A DNA stretch of 64,000 nucleotides from Chitinophagaceae bacterium (GTDB lineage Bacteria > Bacteroidota > Bacteroidia > Chitinophagales > Chitinophagaceae), in NCBI GenBank assembly GCA_023229465.1, contig JALNZE010000015.1:1-64000 (forward strand), in the 5' to 3' direction. A program made the position numbers and the translations under genes. Shown in pieces: positions 15,912 through 25,064 of this stretch. Positions within the stretch are counted from its first letter, which is position 1. Each line of letters begins with the position of its first letter. Below the pieces are notes generated by a model. That model worked only from the letters and a program-made list of their open reading frames with translations. It was not told the DNA's origin and searched no databases.

Positions 15912-18900
15912 CTAATTCTTTATCCCGATCAATGGTAATTGTTTTTCATTGATCATTTTATTCAATGCCTTTAGGTCGGTATTCGTAATCATTTTCAGTT
16001 TCTCTAACTGAATATCAGCCAGGCCGCCTAACTCAATAAATGCTTCGCGAACCTGCTTGCTGGGTGGATTCTGGCCACTTGCCGCAACGCCATACAAACC
16101 AGCCAGTTTATCATTTAAACGAATGGGGAAGTTCAGCACATCCTGTCCGCTTTTAGATTTAGTCTGGTATAAAGCTTCTTCTACGGCAGTCATTTGTTTA
16201 TTGATACTATCTGCCAATTTTTTCACGTCTTTGTTGGTTTCTGCATCAATCCTGGCTGTAAATTCATTGATCTGTGCTCTTACCACCCGAATATTTTTAA
16301 TCGCTTTTTGAACTTCACTAAACTTATCCCTCACCTGCAACAGGTAGGCAGTTTGTGCATCATAAGCAGTTTCTGTCATCTGATAATTTGGATTCGCTTT
16401 AACCAGAAACGGAACATCCACCGAATCTTTTCCGTAACGGAAACGGGCACTGTATTTACCGGGAGCTACCTTTGTAGTTCCAATGCTCCCATTCCATAAT
16501 ATTAACCCATCTACTTTTTCCGCTGGCGGATAATTCATATCCCATACAAACTGATTCATTCCATCATTGCAATCAATTTTATCACCAGGTTCTTTTGCTT
16601 TTGTACTAAAGGTTTTGATGGGGGCGTGCTGTTTATCAAAAACTGTAATGGAAACAACAGAAGAATCAGTAGCATCTTTCAGATGATAATTGAACACTAC
16701 CCCATTTGCCGGATTCTCTCCAATATTCTGAAGCGCACCACCACCACCTCGTGAACCTCTTCTGCCGCCGCCTTCTGTTCTGTATGCATCATTTACAGCG
16801 AAAACCTGCAGGTTTTTATGCAATAAAGAGGCATCCTTCTGCTGCAATAAACTCAAATCATCAATCACCCAGAAAGATCTTCCCTGTGTTGAAATAATCA
16901 GGTCATTTTCTTTAATGGTCATATCGGTAATAGGAACCACAGGAAGGTTTAACTGGAATTTTTTCCAGTTGGCTCCGTCATCATAACTGATGTACATGCC
17001 AAATTCTGTTCCTGCAAACAATAAGCCCGGGCGTTTTCTGTCGGCACGGATTACACGTGTAAAATGAGTATTATTGATACCATTGGTAATACGCTTCCAT
17101 GTTTTACCATAATCTTCCGTTTTAAAAATATACGGCGCATAATCATCCAGTTTATATTTCGTTCCCACAAAATAGGCAGTCCCTTTTTTAAAATAATCCG
17201 TTTCAATACTATTCCACATCATCCATTTACCTGCCTCCGGAGGTGTTACATTCTCCCAGTTCTTACCGCCATCTTTACTTACATGAATGAGTCCATCATC
17301 ACTCCCTGTCCATAACAGGTCCTTTTCCAAAACAGATTCAGCAGCAGTAAAGATGGTACAATAATATTCTACTGATGTATTGTCTTTGGTGATAGGGCCG
17401 CCACTGGAAGCCTGCCTGGATTTATCATTGGTAGTAAGATCAGGACTGATGGTTTCCCAGCTCTGGCCTTCATTTTCGGTAACGAATAAATGATTGCCTC
17501 CTGCATATAATTTTTTCGGATTGTGCGGCGAAAAGAAAAAGGGGAAGTTCCACTGAAACCGGTATTTTAAAACATCTGCACCCGCACCCATCGGGTTATC
17601 AGGCCAGACACTAATAGCGCGGTTCTCACCGGTTTTATGGTCGAGCCTTGATAAATAACCGCCATAATTACCACCATATACAATGTCCGGATTGAGGGGA
17701 TCGGCTTGTACATATCCACTTTCATTGCCAGCAGTGGTTTCCCAATCTCTTTCCGTAATACCTGCACCGGTTGTTCGGCTTTTAATACGAACAGTAGAAT
17801 TATCCTGTTGTGCGCCCAAAATACGGTAAGGAAAAGAATTGTCGGTTGACACACGATAAAATTGGCCGGTTGGCTGGTTATTCAAAGTACTCCAGTTATT
17901 GGCGCCATCAAAACTTACCTGAGCGCCCCCATCATCTGCAACAATCATTCGGCTACCATCCTCCGGATCAATCCAAAGATCATGGTGATCTCCATGCGGT
18001 GTATTTACGCTTTGAAATGTTTTGCCACCGTCTCTGCTACGCATAAATTCTACATTGGGGCAATAGACAAGGTTCTCATTTTTCGGATCAACAAATACTT
18101 TACTGTAATACCAGGCACGCTGACGGATATTATTATCGTTACTGGTAAGTGTCCAGGTTTCTCCACCATCGGCACTCGCGAATAAACCACCTGTGGCGCT
18201 TTCAATAATCGCATATATTTTATCTGTATTAGATGGCGCCACGGCAACCCCTACAATTCCCCAGGTTCCTTTGGGTAAGCCTTTCTTAGTTGCTAAACTT
18301 TTCCAGGTTTCTCCGCCATCTGTACTTTTATATAACCCACTGCCATCGCCCCCACTTTCCATGCTGTGCGGGGTACGTATTACCCTCCACATACCGGCAT
18401 ACAGTACAGAAGGATTACCGGGTTCTATTACCAGGTCTGAGCATCCGGTTTGATTATTTACAAATAAGGTATTCTTCCATGTTTTACCGCCATCCGTGGT
18501 TTTATAAACACCCCGCTCTTCATTGGGCCCGAATAAATGGCCCATAACGGCTACCCAAACTGTATTGGGATCCTTTGGGTGAATGATGATACGGATGATA
18601 TGGCGGCCATCTTTCAACCCAAGGTTACGCCAGCTTTTACCGGCATCATCACTTCGCCAGATACCTCCAAGTCCCTCGGCCACATTGCCCCGCATGGTAT
18701 TCTCGCCTTCACCCGCATACACTATTGTTTCATCGGTAGGGGCTACAGCAACCGCGCCAATCGTTCCCCCAAAATATTTATCACTGATATTTTTCCAGTT
18801 ACTGCCTCCATCAATTGTTTTCCATACACCACCCCCTGTTCCACCAAAATAAAAAGTGGTCCTGCTTTTATAACTGCCTGCGGCAGCGGCGCTTCTGCCC

Positions 18901-19070
18901 CCTCTGTACGGACCAATAGAACGGTACCTGATTTTGGAATAAACAACAGAGTCACTGTTATCCGCAATAACGGCGACAGGAGGATTGGATTTTAATTTGT
19001 CTTTTTTCTGTGCATACCCGGCTAAAAACAAGCAGACAAGCGCCTGCAGGAGGAAGAGAAATTTTTTCAT
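15912..19070 (-). CDS. Exported VPS10/sortilin-like beta-propeller protein
   Basis: A 1052-residue secreted or periplasmic protein with an N-terminal signal peptide (KKFLFLLQALVCLFLAGYAQ). Residues about 45-750 hold many BNR/Asp-box repeats (SDDAGKSW, STDGGETW, SRDGGKTF, SKDGGKNW), so it forms two multi-blade propellers as in sortilin or glycosyl-hydrolase-like proteins. A later beta-sandwich and a helical C-terminus (residues 890-1050) follow. Bacteroidota databases often call these glycosyl hydrolases, but no catalytic residues can be assigned. It is convergent with trmD. Confidence 0.88.
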   Translation of the reverse strand: MKKFLFLLQALVCLFLAGYAQKKDKLKSNPPVAVIADNSDSVVYSKIRYRSIGPYRGGRSAAAAGSYKSRTTFYFGGTGGGVWKTIDGGSNWKNISDKYFGGTIGAVAVAPTDETIVYAGEGENTMRGNVAEGLGGIWRSDDAGKSWRNLGLKDGRHIIRIIIHPKDPNTVWVAVMGHLFGPNEERGVYKTTDGGKTWKNTLFVNNQTGCSDLVIEPGNPSVLYAGMWRVIRTPHSMESGGDGSGLYKSTDGGETWKSLATKKGLPKGTWGIVGVAVAPSNTDKIYAIIESATGGLFASADGGETWTLTSNDNNIRQRAWYYSKVFVDPKNENLVYCPNVEFMRSRDGGKTFQSVNTPHGDHHDLWIDPEDGSRMIVADDGGAQVSFDGANNWSTLNNQPTGQFYRVSTDNSFPYRILGAQQDNSTVRIKSRTTGAGITERDWETTAGNESGYVQADPLNPDIVYGGNYGGYLSRLDHKTGENRAISVWPDNPMGAGADVLKYRFQWNFPFFFSPHNPKKLYAGGNHLFVTENEGQSWETISPDLTTNDKSRQASSGGPITKDNTSVEYYCTIFTAAESVLEKDLLWTGSDDGLIHVSKDGGKNWENVTPPEAGKWMMWNSIETDYFKKGTAYFVGTKYKLDDYAPYIFKTEDYGKTWKRITNGINNTHFTRVIRADRKRPGLLFAGTEFGMYISYDDGANWKKFQLNLPVVPITDMTIKENDLIISTQGRSFWVIDDLSLLQQKDASLLHKNLQVFAVNDAYRTEGGGRRGSRGGGGALQNIGENPANGVVFNYHLKDATDSSVVSITVFDKQHAPIKTFSTKAKEPGDKIDCNDGMNQFVWDMNYPPAEKVDGLILWNGSIGTTKVAPGKYSARFRYGKDSVDVPFLVKANPNYQMTETAYDAQTAYLLQVRDKFSEVQKAIKNIRVVRAQINEFTARIDAETNKDVKKLADSINKQMTAVEEALYQTKSKSGQDVLNFPIRLNDKLAGLYGVAASGQNPPSKQVREAFIELGGLADIQLEKLKMITNTDLKALNKMINEKQLPLIGIKN

Positions 19071-19316
19071 ATGATTATTTTAGTTGTTTTGGTAATATGG
19101 AATTCGCCCTGTAATCATACACAGATAGTGATCATCAAATGATACAGGCTCATTTCATATATAGTTGAATTTGAAAAGTAAGATACCGCTGAAATCATTT
19201 GTAAAAAAATCGAATTGATGAATGGAAATGAATATACTTATTTTCGTTTGGGATTTACAGGGCTATGGCTTGATTCCGGATCAGCCGGGGCATTCTCTTT
19301 TATTTGAACAACCAAG

Positions 19317-20975
19317 ATGATCAACTTTATGCATACAGGTTCATACAGTATTACCGGAAATCTGGTAGATGTCTGGAAAAAATCCATCTACCCGGCCGAA
19401 ATTTTTGTAAAAAACGGGGTTATTCAATCCATACAGGAAATTCAAAACGCGGCGCTTACCCATCAAAAATTTATATTGCCGGGATTTATTGACAGTCACG
19501 TTCATATTGAAAGTAGTATGCTGATACCCAGTGAATTTGCGAGGCTGGCGGTTGTGCATGGTACAGTTGGCACAGTTAGTGATCCGCATGAGATTGCCAA
19601 TGTGTGCGGAATGGATGGCATTGAATTTATGATTGAGAATGGAAAACGGGTTCCTTTCAAATTCAATTTTGGGGCGCCCAGTTGTGTACCTGCTACTATT
19701 TTTGAAACCGCCGGCGCCCATTTGAATAGTGGTGATGTAAAAAAATTACTGGAGAAAAACGAGATCAAATACCTGAGCGAGATGATGAATTTTCCGGGTG
19801 TATTGTGTAAGGATGCAGAAGTGATGAAAAAGATCGCTTCCGCGCATGCACTGGGGAAACCCGTAGATGGCCATGCACCCGGATTAAGAGGTGATGAGGC
19901 AAAACAATATATTGAAGCGGGTATATCAACGGACCATGAATGTTTTACAGCCGAAGAAGCGGTTGATAAATTACAGCATGGTATGAAAATTTTGATACGG
20001 GAAGGTAGTGCCGCAAAGAATTTTGAAGCCTTGATAGCATTACTGGAGGATCATCCAAAAATGATCATGTTCTGTAGCGATGATAAGCATCCGGATAGTT
20101 TGGTTGCGGGCCATATTAACCTGCTATGTGCAAGGGCTGTTGCAAAAGGGCATGATATTTTTTCGATTCTGCGAGCAGCCTGCGTGAATCCTGTTTTGCA
20201 TTACCGGCTCGATATTGGTTTACTAAGGGAAGGTGATCCGGCAGATTTTATAGTAGTGAATGATCTTGAAAATTTCATCGTCCATCAAACTTTTATTGAT
20301 GGTGAACGGGTAGCAGAAGATGGAAATTCATTTATTACATCCGTTCATCCCAAAGTAATCAATCAATTTGACTGTAAAGAAATCGCCGTTACCGCGCTTG
20401 CTATCCAATTGGATAGTTATCCGGTAACGGAAGGAAAGATACCCGTAATGGAAGCCCTCGATGGGCAACTCATTACCAACAGGTTACAACTAACCGGTAA
20501 AGCCATCAATGGCGAATGGGTGAGTGATCCGGAACAGGATATGCTGAAGATGGTGGTCGTAAACCGCTACCACACTGCACCTGTTGCGAAATGTTTTATT
20601 AAAAATTTTGGATTTAAACAGGGTGCAATCGCTTCTTCTGTGGCCCACGACAGTCATAATATTGTTGCCGTTGGCGCAGATGATGAGAGCCTCGCCAAAG
20701 CTATTAACCTGGTAATTAAAGAAAGAGGGGGCATAAGTTGCGTGAATGCCGATAGTGCAAAGGTGCTGGGTCTGCCGGTTGCCGGTTTAATGAGTGCGGA
20801 TGATGGATACAAAGTTGCGCATGCTTACACGGAAATAGATGCCATGGCAAAATTATTGGGCTCATCATTGGCTGCCCCCTTTATGACACTGAGTTTTATG
20901 GCTTTATTGGTGATACCACATTTGAAACTGAGTGATAAAGGGTTGTTTGACGGGGATAGGTTTGCGTTTGTATAG
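19317..20975 (+). CDS. ade: Adenine deaminase
   Basis: Converts adenine to hypoxanthine and ammonia in purine salvage. An amidohydrolase-fold enzyme of the Ade type: metal ligands sit in PGFIDSHVHIESSM, with the DGHAPG and CSDDKHPD motifs later, and the C-terminal domain contains VAHDSHNIVAVG. The 552-residue length is normal. ATG 19329 (MHTG) is an alternative start. It stands in front of upp, another nucleobase-salvage gene. Confidence 0.94.
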   Translation: MINFMHTGSYSITGNLVDVWKKSIYPAEIFVKNGVIQSIQEIQNAALTHQKFILPGFIDSHVHIESSMLIPSEFARLAVVHGTVGTVSDPHEIANVCGMDGIEFMIENGKRVPFKFNFGAPSCVPATIFETAGAHLNSGDVKKLLEKNEIKYLSEMMNFPGVLCKDAEVMKKIASAHALGKPVDGHAPGLRGDEAKQYIEAGISTDHECFTAEEAVDKLQHGMKILIREGSAAKNFEALIALLEDHPKMIMFCSDDKHPDSLVAGHINLLCARAVAKGHDIFSILRAACVNPVLHYRLDIGLLREGDPADFIVVNDLENFIVHQTFIDGERVAEDGNSFITSVHPKVINQFDCKEIAVTALAIQLDSYPVTEGKIPVMEALDGQLITNRLQLTGKAINGEWVSDPEQDMLKMVVVNRYHTAPVAKCFIKNFGFKQGAIASSVAHDSHNIVAVGADDESLAKAINLVIKERGGISCVNADSAKVLGLPVAGLMSADDGYKVAHAYTEIDAMAKLLGSSLAAPFMTLSFMALLVIPHLKLSDKGLFDGDRFAFV

Positions 20976-20999
20976 CCTGGTAATCTGGTGTAAGCATAT

Positions 21000-21015
21000 C
21001 AAACGCCAGGGCGTT
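21000..21015 (+). terminator. Likely terminator after ade
   Basis: AAACGCC-AG-GGCGTTT is a short perfect stem followed by AAAAACAAAATTTT. The following T-run is weak. Confidence 0.5.
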
Positions 21016-21050
21016 TAAAAACAAAATTTTCCATTCCAACTGATAGAATT

Positions 21051-21058
21051 TAGTTTTG
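21051..21058 (+). promoter_or_regulatory. -7 promoter element of upp
   Basis: TAGTTTTG matches TAnnTTTG. It overlaps the in-frame TTG at 21056, so translation must start downstream, at ATG 21089. Confidence 0.65.
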
Positions 21059-21088
21059 AGCTTTGAAACAACTGCAATTCCCGCTATC

Positions 21089-21742
21089 ATGATAGTAAAT
21101 TTAAGCGACCAACACAGCCTGGTAAGTAACTGGGTAGCTGAAATACGAGATGTAAATGTACAGGGAGACCGTTTACGCTTTAGACGTAACCTGGAGCGTA
21201 TTGGTGAAGTTGCCGCTTATGAGATCAGTAAACTGCTGCCCTGGAAAGCGGCTGAAACACCCACCCCGCTTGGGATACATGATAGTAAGGTTTTGGAGTT
21301 TCAACCGGTATTGGCTACCATTCTTCGTGCCGGATTACCCTTACACAATGGCATGCTGAATTATTTTGACAAGGCCGATAATGCCTTTATTTCTGCCTAC
21401 CGCAAACATCATCGCGACGGTACATTCGAAATAAGTATGGAATATATGAGCTGCCCTTCGCTGGACGACAGGATCGTCATCATCAGTGATCCCATGCTGG
21501 CCACCGGTGCATCCATCGTAAAAACCATTCGGTATATGAAAGAAGAGGGCTCTCCCAGTGAAATACATGTGGTGGTAGCCATTGCCTGCACAGTTGGTAT
21601 TGAATATATCCAGAGAGAATGTGGTTCAAATATCAGTATCTGGTGCGGCGATATTGATGATGAATTAACGGCCAAGGGCTATATAGTACCTGGTTTAGGT
21701 GATGCTGGTGACCTTGCGTTTGGCATCAAAATGCAATCATAG
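21089..21742 (+). CDS. upp: Uracil phosphoribosyltransferase
   Basis: Makes UMP from uracil and PRPP (pyrimidine salvage). The PRPP loop is VIISDPMLATGASIVKT, and the uracil-binding C-terminus includes YIVPGLGDAGDLAFG. The family N-terminus also fits (LRAGLPLHNGMLNYF). The start was moved to ATG 21089 because the longer frame starts within the promoter box; length is then 217 residues. Confidence 0.94.
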   Translation: MIVNLSDQHSLVSNWVAEIRDVNVQGDRLRFRRNLERIGEVAAYEISKLLPWKAAETPTPLGIHDSKVLEFQPVLATILRAGLPLHNGMLNYFDKADNAFISAYRKHHRDGTFEISMEYMSCPSLDDRIVIISDPMLATGASIVKTIRYMKEEGSPSEIHVVVAIACTVGIEYIQRECGSNISIWCGDIDDELTAKGYIVPGLGDAGDLAFGIKMQS

Positions 21743-21857
21743 TCATTCTCTTTTTCTGCTCAATCCCAACAGCTAATGCGTTAAGACAGCTATAATATTT
21801 AGTGGCTAATCTGCCTTCTTGCACAGATTAACTTACATTCGGTATACCTAAAGATTT

Positions 21858-22862
21858 ATGCGAAAACTAATTATACTAAGCGGTTTATCCCTATGGCTTG
21901 GTTCTACCCAGGCACAGGACCCCCATTTTTCGCAATTCTTCTCATCACCACTCACTTTAAATCCGGCATTTACCGGTAAATTTTTTGGTACTTATCGTGT
22001 AGCCGGCAATTACAGAAACCAGTGGCCCACCATTAATAATGCATTTACCACAGCAACCGCTTCAGCCGATTTTCATATTATGCAGAACCGGATTGCCAGT
22101 AATGATACCTGGGGTGTTGGTTTTATGGGCTTTAATGATAATAGCGCCAATGGGGCCATAAATTTTAACTACGCTTCCATATCAACCGCCTACCATAAAG
22201 GATTGGATGAGGATGGCCTACACCAATTGGGCGCCGGGTTTCAGGTTACCTATGCAAATATGCTCATCAATACTACCAACCTTACCTTTGAGGACCAGTT
22301 AACAAGCTCTGGTTTTACCGGGGTAAGTTCTGAAATATTTAACGGGGCTTCACTCAAATCAAATTATATCGATGTGAATGCCGGCATCTTATACAATGGC
22401 AGCACCACTGAGCGGAATAATTTTTATTTCGGAATAAGCATGTATCATATTAACAGGCCCAAACAGTCTTTTACCGGTGCACAATATGTATTGAACCCCC
22501 GTACTACTTTTCATGGTGGCGCTTATTTTCCACTCGGTCATTCCAGTACCCTTCATCTAAGTGCCATGCAGGTGTTACAAGGAAGTACCTCTGAAACCCT
22601 GGTAGGCGGGGCCATACAATTAAATGCTACACCTGATGCCCCTAAAACCACCAGTTTTTATTTTGGCAGTTGGGTACGTTTGAATGATGCCATCATACCT
22701 TACCTGGGACTAGAGTTTGACGATTTCCGCATAAGCGCTACCTATGATTACAATAGCTCCCCACTGAAAACCGCTTCACAAAACAGGGGGGGTATTGAAA
22801 TTTCATTGATTTATATATACCGCCCATCAACAGACAGGCCGGTTAACTGCCCTAAATTCTGA
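21858..22862 (+). CDS. PorP/SprF family type IX secretion outer-membrane protein
   Basis: A 334-residue predicted beta-barrel with a signal peptide (KLIILSGLSLWLGSTQA), then the family signature AQDPHFSQFFSSPLTLNPAF followed by TG. It ends as a membrane strand (GGIEISLIYIYRP). PorP/SprF proteins anchor specific T9SS cargo or gliding adhesins at the cell surface. These genes usually pair with a large cargo gene upstream, but here it stands alone between upp and an EI24 gene. The partner is unknown. Confidence 0.9.
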   Translation: MRKLIILSGLSLWLGSTQAQDPHFSQFFSSPLTLNPAFTGKFFGTYRVAGNYRNQWPTINNAFTTATASADFHIMQNRIASNDTWGVGFMGFNDNSANGAINFNYASISTAYHKGLDEDGLHQLGAGFQVTYANMLINTTNLTFEDQLTSSGFTGVSSEIFNGASLKSNYIDVNAGILYNGSTTERNNFYFGISMYHINRPKQSFTGAQYVLNPRTTFHGGAYFPLGHSSTLHLSAMQVLQGSTSETLVGGAIQLNATPDAPKTTSFYFGSWVRLNDAIIPYLGLEFDDFRISATYDYNSSPLKTASQNRGGIEISLIYIYRPSTDRPVNCPKF

Positions 22863-23122
22863 TCGCTGATTTCGCAGATTTTTATAGGAGTTGTATTACT
22901 TTACAATCTGAAAACCGGCTATTTGTATGATGATTGTGTTCTCATAGAGCTTTTCTAAAACTTCTTTCGTTAGTTGATGAAAAAGAGATAGCCATATCCA
23001 GGCATAGTCATTTTATCCGGATTAAAAACAAGATAATTTAACAGAACACAGAAGTGTTACGGCATTCATGCGTATAAAACTACTGAATATGTTACCTTCG
23101 CCAGGCAAAAACGCCTCCTATT

Positions 23123-23887
23123 GTGCTGAAAGAAATGATTATTGCCATCCAGGCTTATTTTCAGGCCCACCGTTTTATACAAAAACACAAACTGTGGAAA
23201 TGGATATTGATACCGGGTATCCTATACGCTACCCTATTTATCGTGGGCATGTATTTCTTCAGTCAAACGTCCAGCGATTTCATCGAATGGATCATCCTGA
23301 AAACAGGATTGAAACAATGGCTGGACAGGATTAACAGCAGCTTTCTTGGTTTCTTATTTACGATGGGCAGTTTATTACTCTGGTTAATTCTGATGCTTTT
23401 CTATTTTTCCTTATTTAAATACATTTTTTTAATCATTGGCTCACCTTTATTCGCCTACCTGAGTGAAAGAACGGAAGCCATTATTGAGGGGAAAACATTT
23501 CCATTCAGTTTTAAACAGTTTCTGAAAGATATAAAAAGAGGAATCGGTATTGCAGGCCGGAATGCCTTGTGGCAAACCGTGTATATCTTATCCATTTTAC
23601 TGCTGGGCCTGATACCCCTTGTGGGTTGGCTAACACCGGTTCTTGCCATTTTAGTAGAGTGCTATTATTATGGTTTCTCCATGATGGATTATAGCATGGA
23701 GCGACATAAAAAAACACCGGCAGAAAGTATCTTCTTTATTGGCGGGCACAAAGGACTGGCCATAGGCAATGGTCTTATTTTTTACATGATGCACCTGGTA
23801 CCGGTTCTGGGGTGGATATTGGCGCCCAGTTATTCTGTTGTAGCCGCCACACTTAGCTTATACCCCCTTAAAAAAAATGAAAGATAA
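23123..23887 (+). CDS. EI24/CysZ-like membrane protein
   Basis: A 254-residue inner-membrane protein with about four hydrophobic segments (WILIPGILYATLFIVGMYFF, FTMGSLLLWLILMLFYFSLF, TVYILSILLLGLIPLVGWL, IFYMMHLVPVLGWILAPSY). It fits the EI24 domain family, to which the sulfate permease CysZ also belongs; sulfate transport is not established for this branch. The start is GTG 23123 or ATG 23135. TACCTTCG at 23093-23100 is a probable -7 box. The next gene starts 11 bases later. Confidence 0.8.
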   Translation: MLKEMIIAIQAYFQAHRFIQKHKLWKWILIPGILYATLFIVGMYFFSQTSSDFIEWIILKTGLKQWLDRINSSFLGFLFTMGSLLLWLILMLFYFSLFKYIFLIIGSPLFAYLSERTEAIIEGKTFPFSFKQFLKDIKRGIGIAGRNALWQTVYILSILLLGLIPLVGWLTPVLAILVECYYYGFSMMDYSMERHKKTPAESIFFIGGHKGLAIGNGLIFYMMHLVPVLGWILAPSYSVVAATLSLYPLKKNER

Positions 23888-23898
23888 TTTTCAGCAAG

Positions 23899-24609
23899 AT
23901 GGGGAAAGGAAAAGTATATCTTATACCAACTGTTTTGCAGGAAGAGGCTTTGGAAACAATACCTTCCTATATACCTGACTATGTAAAAGACTGCCAGGTT
24001 TTCTTTGTTGAAAATGATAAAACGGCAAGACGCTTTCTGAAAAAAATATGGAAAGAAATGGTGATTGATGATTACCAATGGTTTATCATACATAAAGCTG
24101 AAACAGCAGTAACCCAATCATTTTTACAATTGCTGAAAGCCGGAAAAAATATTGGCATCATCAGTGAAGCAGGTTGCCCGGGTGTGGCCGATCCCGGACA
24201 GATACTGGTTCAGGCGGCTCAACAGGCTAATATTACCGTGAAACCCCTGGTGGGTCCCAATTCTATTTTATTGGCCCTGATGGCCAGTGGCATGAACGGG
24301 CAGTGTTTTCAATTTCATGGCTACCTGCCGATTGATTCTTTGGAAAGGAAAAAAAAGATAAAAGAACTGGAAGCCGATTCACAAAAGCGAAACTGCACGC
24401 AAATATTTATCGAAACCCCCTATCGGAATAATCCACTCATCAAAGACATACTGGATAGCTGCCGTGAAGAAACCCACATTTGTATAGCGGTAGATATCAC
24501 TGGCCCCACTGAAACCATCCGCACACAAACGGTTAAAAACTGGAAAGCAAAGGTTCCAGATATTCATAAAAGACTGGCGATTTTTTTACTGCAGGGAAGG
24601 AATAATTAA
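23899..24609 (+). CDS. Tetrapyrrole-methylase-fold SAM methyltransferase (RsmI-like)
   Basis: A 236-residue member of the TP-methylase family, close to RsmI, which 2'-O-methylates C1402 of 16S rRNA. Motifs: GIISEAGCPGVADPGQ, VGPNSILLALMASGMNG and FHGYLP. Compared with E. coli RsmI it is shorter and divergent at both ends, as in other Bacteroidota. The rRNA target is probable but unproven. It is probably cotranscribed with the EI24 gene. Confidence 0.88.
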   Translation: MGKGKVYLIPTVLQEEALETIPSYIPDYVKDCQVFFVENDKTARRFLKKIWKEMVIDDYQWFIIHKAETAVTQSFLQLLKAGKNIGIISEAGCPGVADPGQILVQAAQQANITVKPLVGPNSILLALMASGMNGQCFQFHGYLPIDSLERKKKIKELEADSQKRNCTQIFIETPYRNNPLIKDILDSCREETHICIAVDITGPTETIRTQTVKNWKAKVPDIHKRLAIFLLQGRNN

Positions 24610-24621
24610 TAATTTTAGGAA

Positions 24622-24682
24622 AATCACTTTTCCCCTTTCACTTTTCACTCCTAACTCCAGACTCCTAACTCCTAACTTTCCT
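24622..24682. repeat. Intergenic micro-repeat block (TTTTCACT and AACTCC units)
   Basis: Tandem TTTTCACTTTTCACT units are followed by CTAACTCC units between convergent genes, running into the 3' end of the gene at 24672-25064. The same two unit types occur in frame in the PDH E2 gene (49340-49376 and 48771-48800) and in pyrD. Confidence 0.75.
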
Positions 24683-25064
24683 TAGGTTTTAGTATAGATT
24701 CTCCCTGTACGCCTCTAACCTCATAAATACTATCCACAATAAATTTTTGCATACCCCTCCATGGCAGGGAGCCGAAATATTGTTTGTAATGAATATTCAC
24801 TTCTCTGCCCGACACTTTCAGCAGTTCCTGTGCCACTGGTTCTTTCGTAACACTAAATGAGAATTCGTTACTCTGCACATTGGCTTTAAATCCACTCAGG
24901 ATAATTTTTCCTTCATAGGTTTTAAAAATGATACCTTTTTTCTGAAAGATATTCAATGTGCCGGCCTGGGTACCCTCTGCCAGCACAAAATAGAAACGCC
25001 AGTAAATAAAAATGGCAAGTACTACCAATAGTATAGTTGAAACTATCCAGAGAATTTTTTTCAT
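24672..25064 (-). CDS. Conserved hypothetical protein with one membrane anchor
   Basis: A 130-residue protein with an N-terminal membrane helix (KILWIVSTILLVVLAIFIYW) and a small soluble domain (residues 30-125) with no recognised motif. Its ATG overlaps the stop of the M28 peptidase upstream (TAATG), so the two are translationally coupled. Its 3' end (KPKES) lies in the micro-repeat block. No function can be assigned. Confidence 0.7.
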   Translation of the reverse strand: MKKILWIVSTILLVVLAIFIYWRFYFVLAEGTQAGTLNIFQKKGIIFKTYEGKIILSGFKANVQSNEFSFSVTKEPVAQELLKVSGREVNIHYKQYFGSLPWRGMQKFIVDSIYEVRGVQGESILKPKES

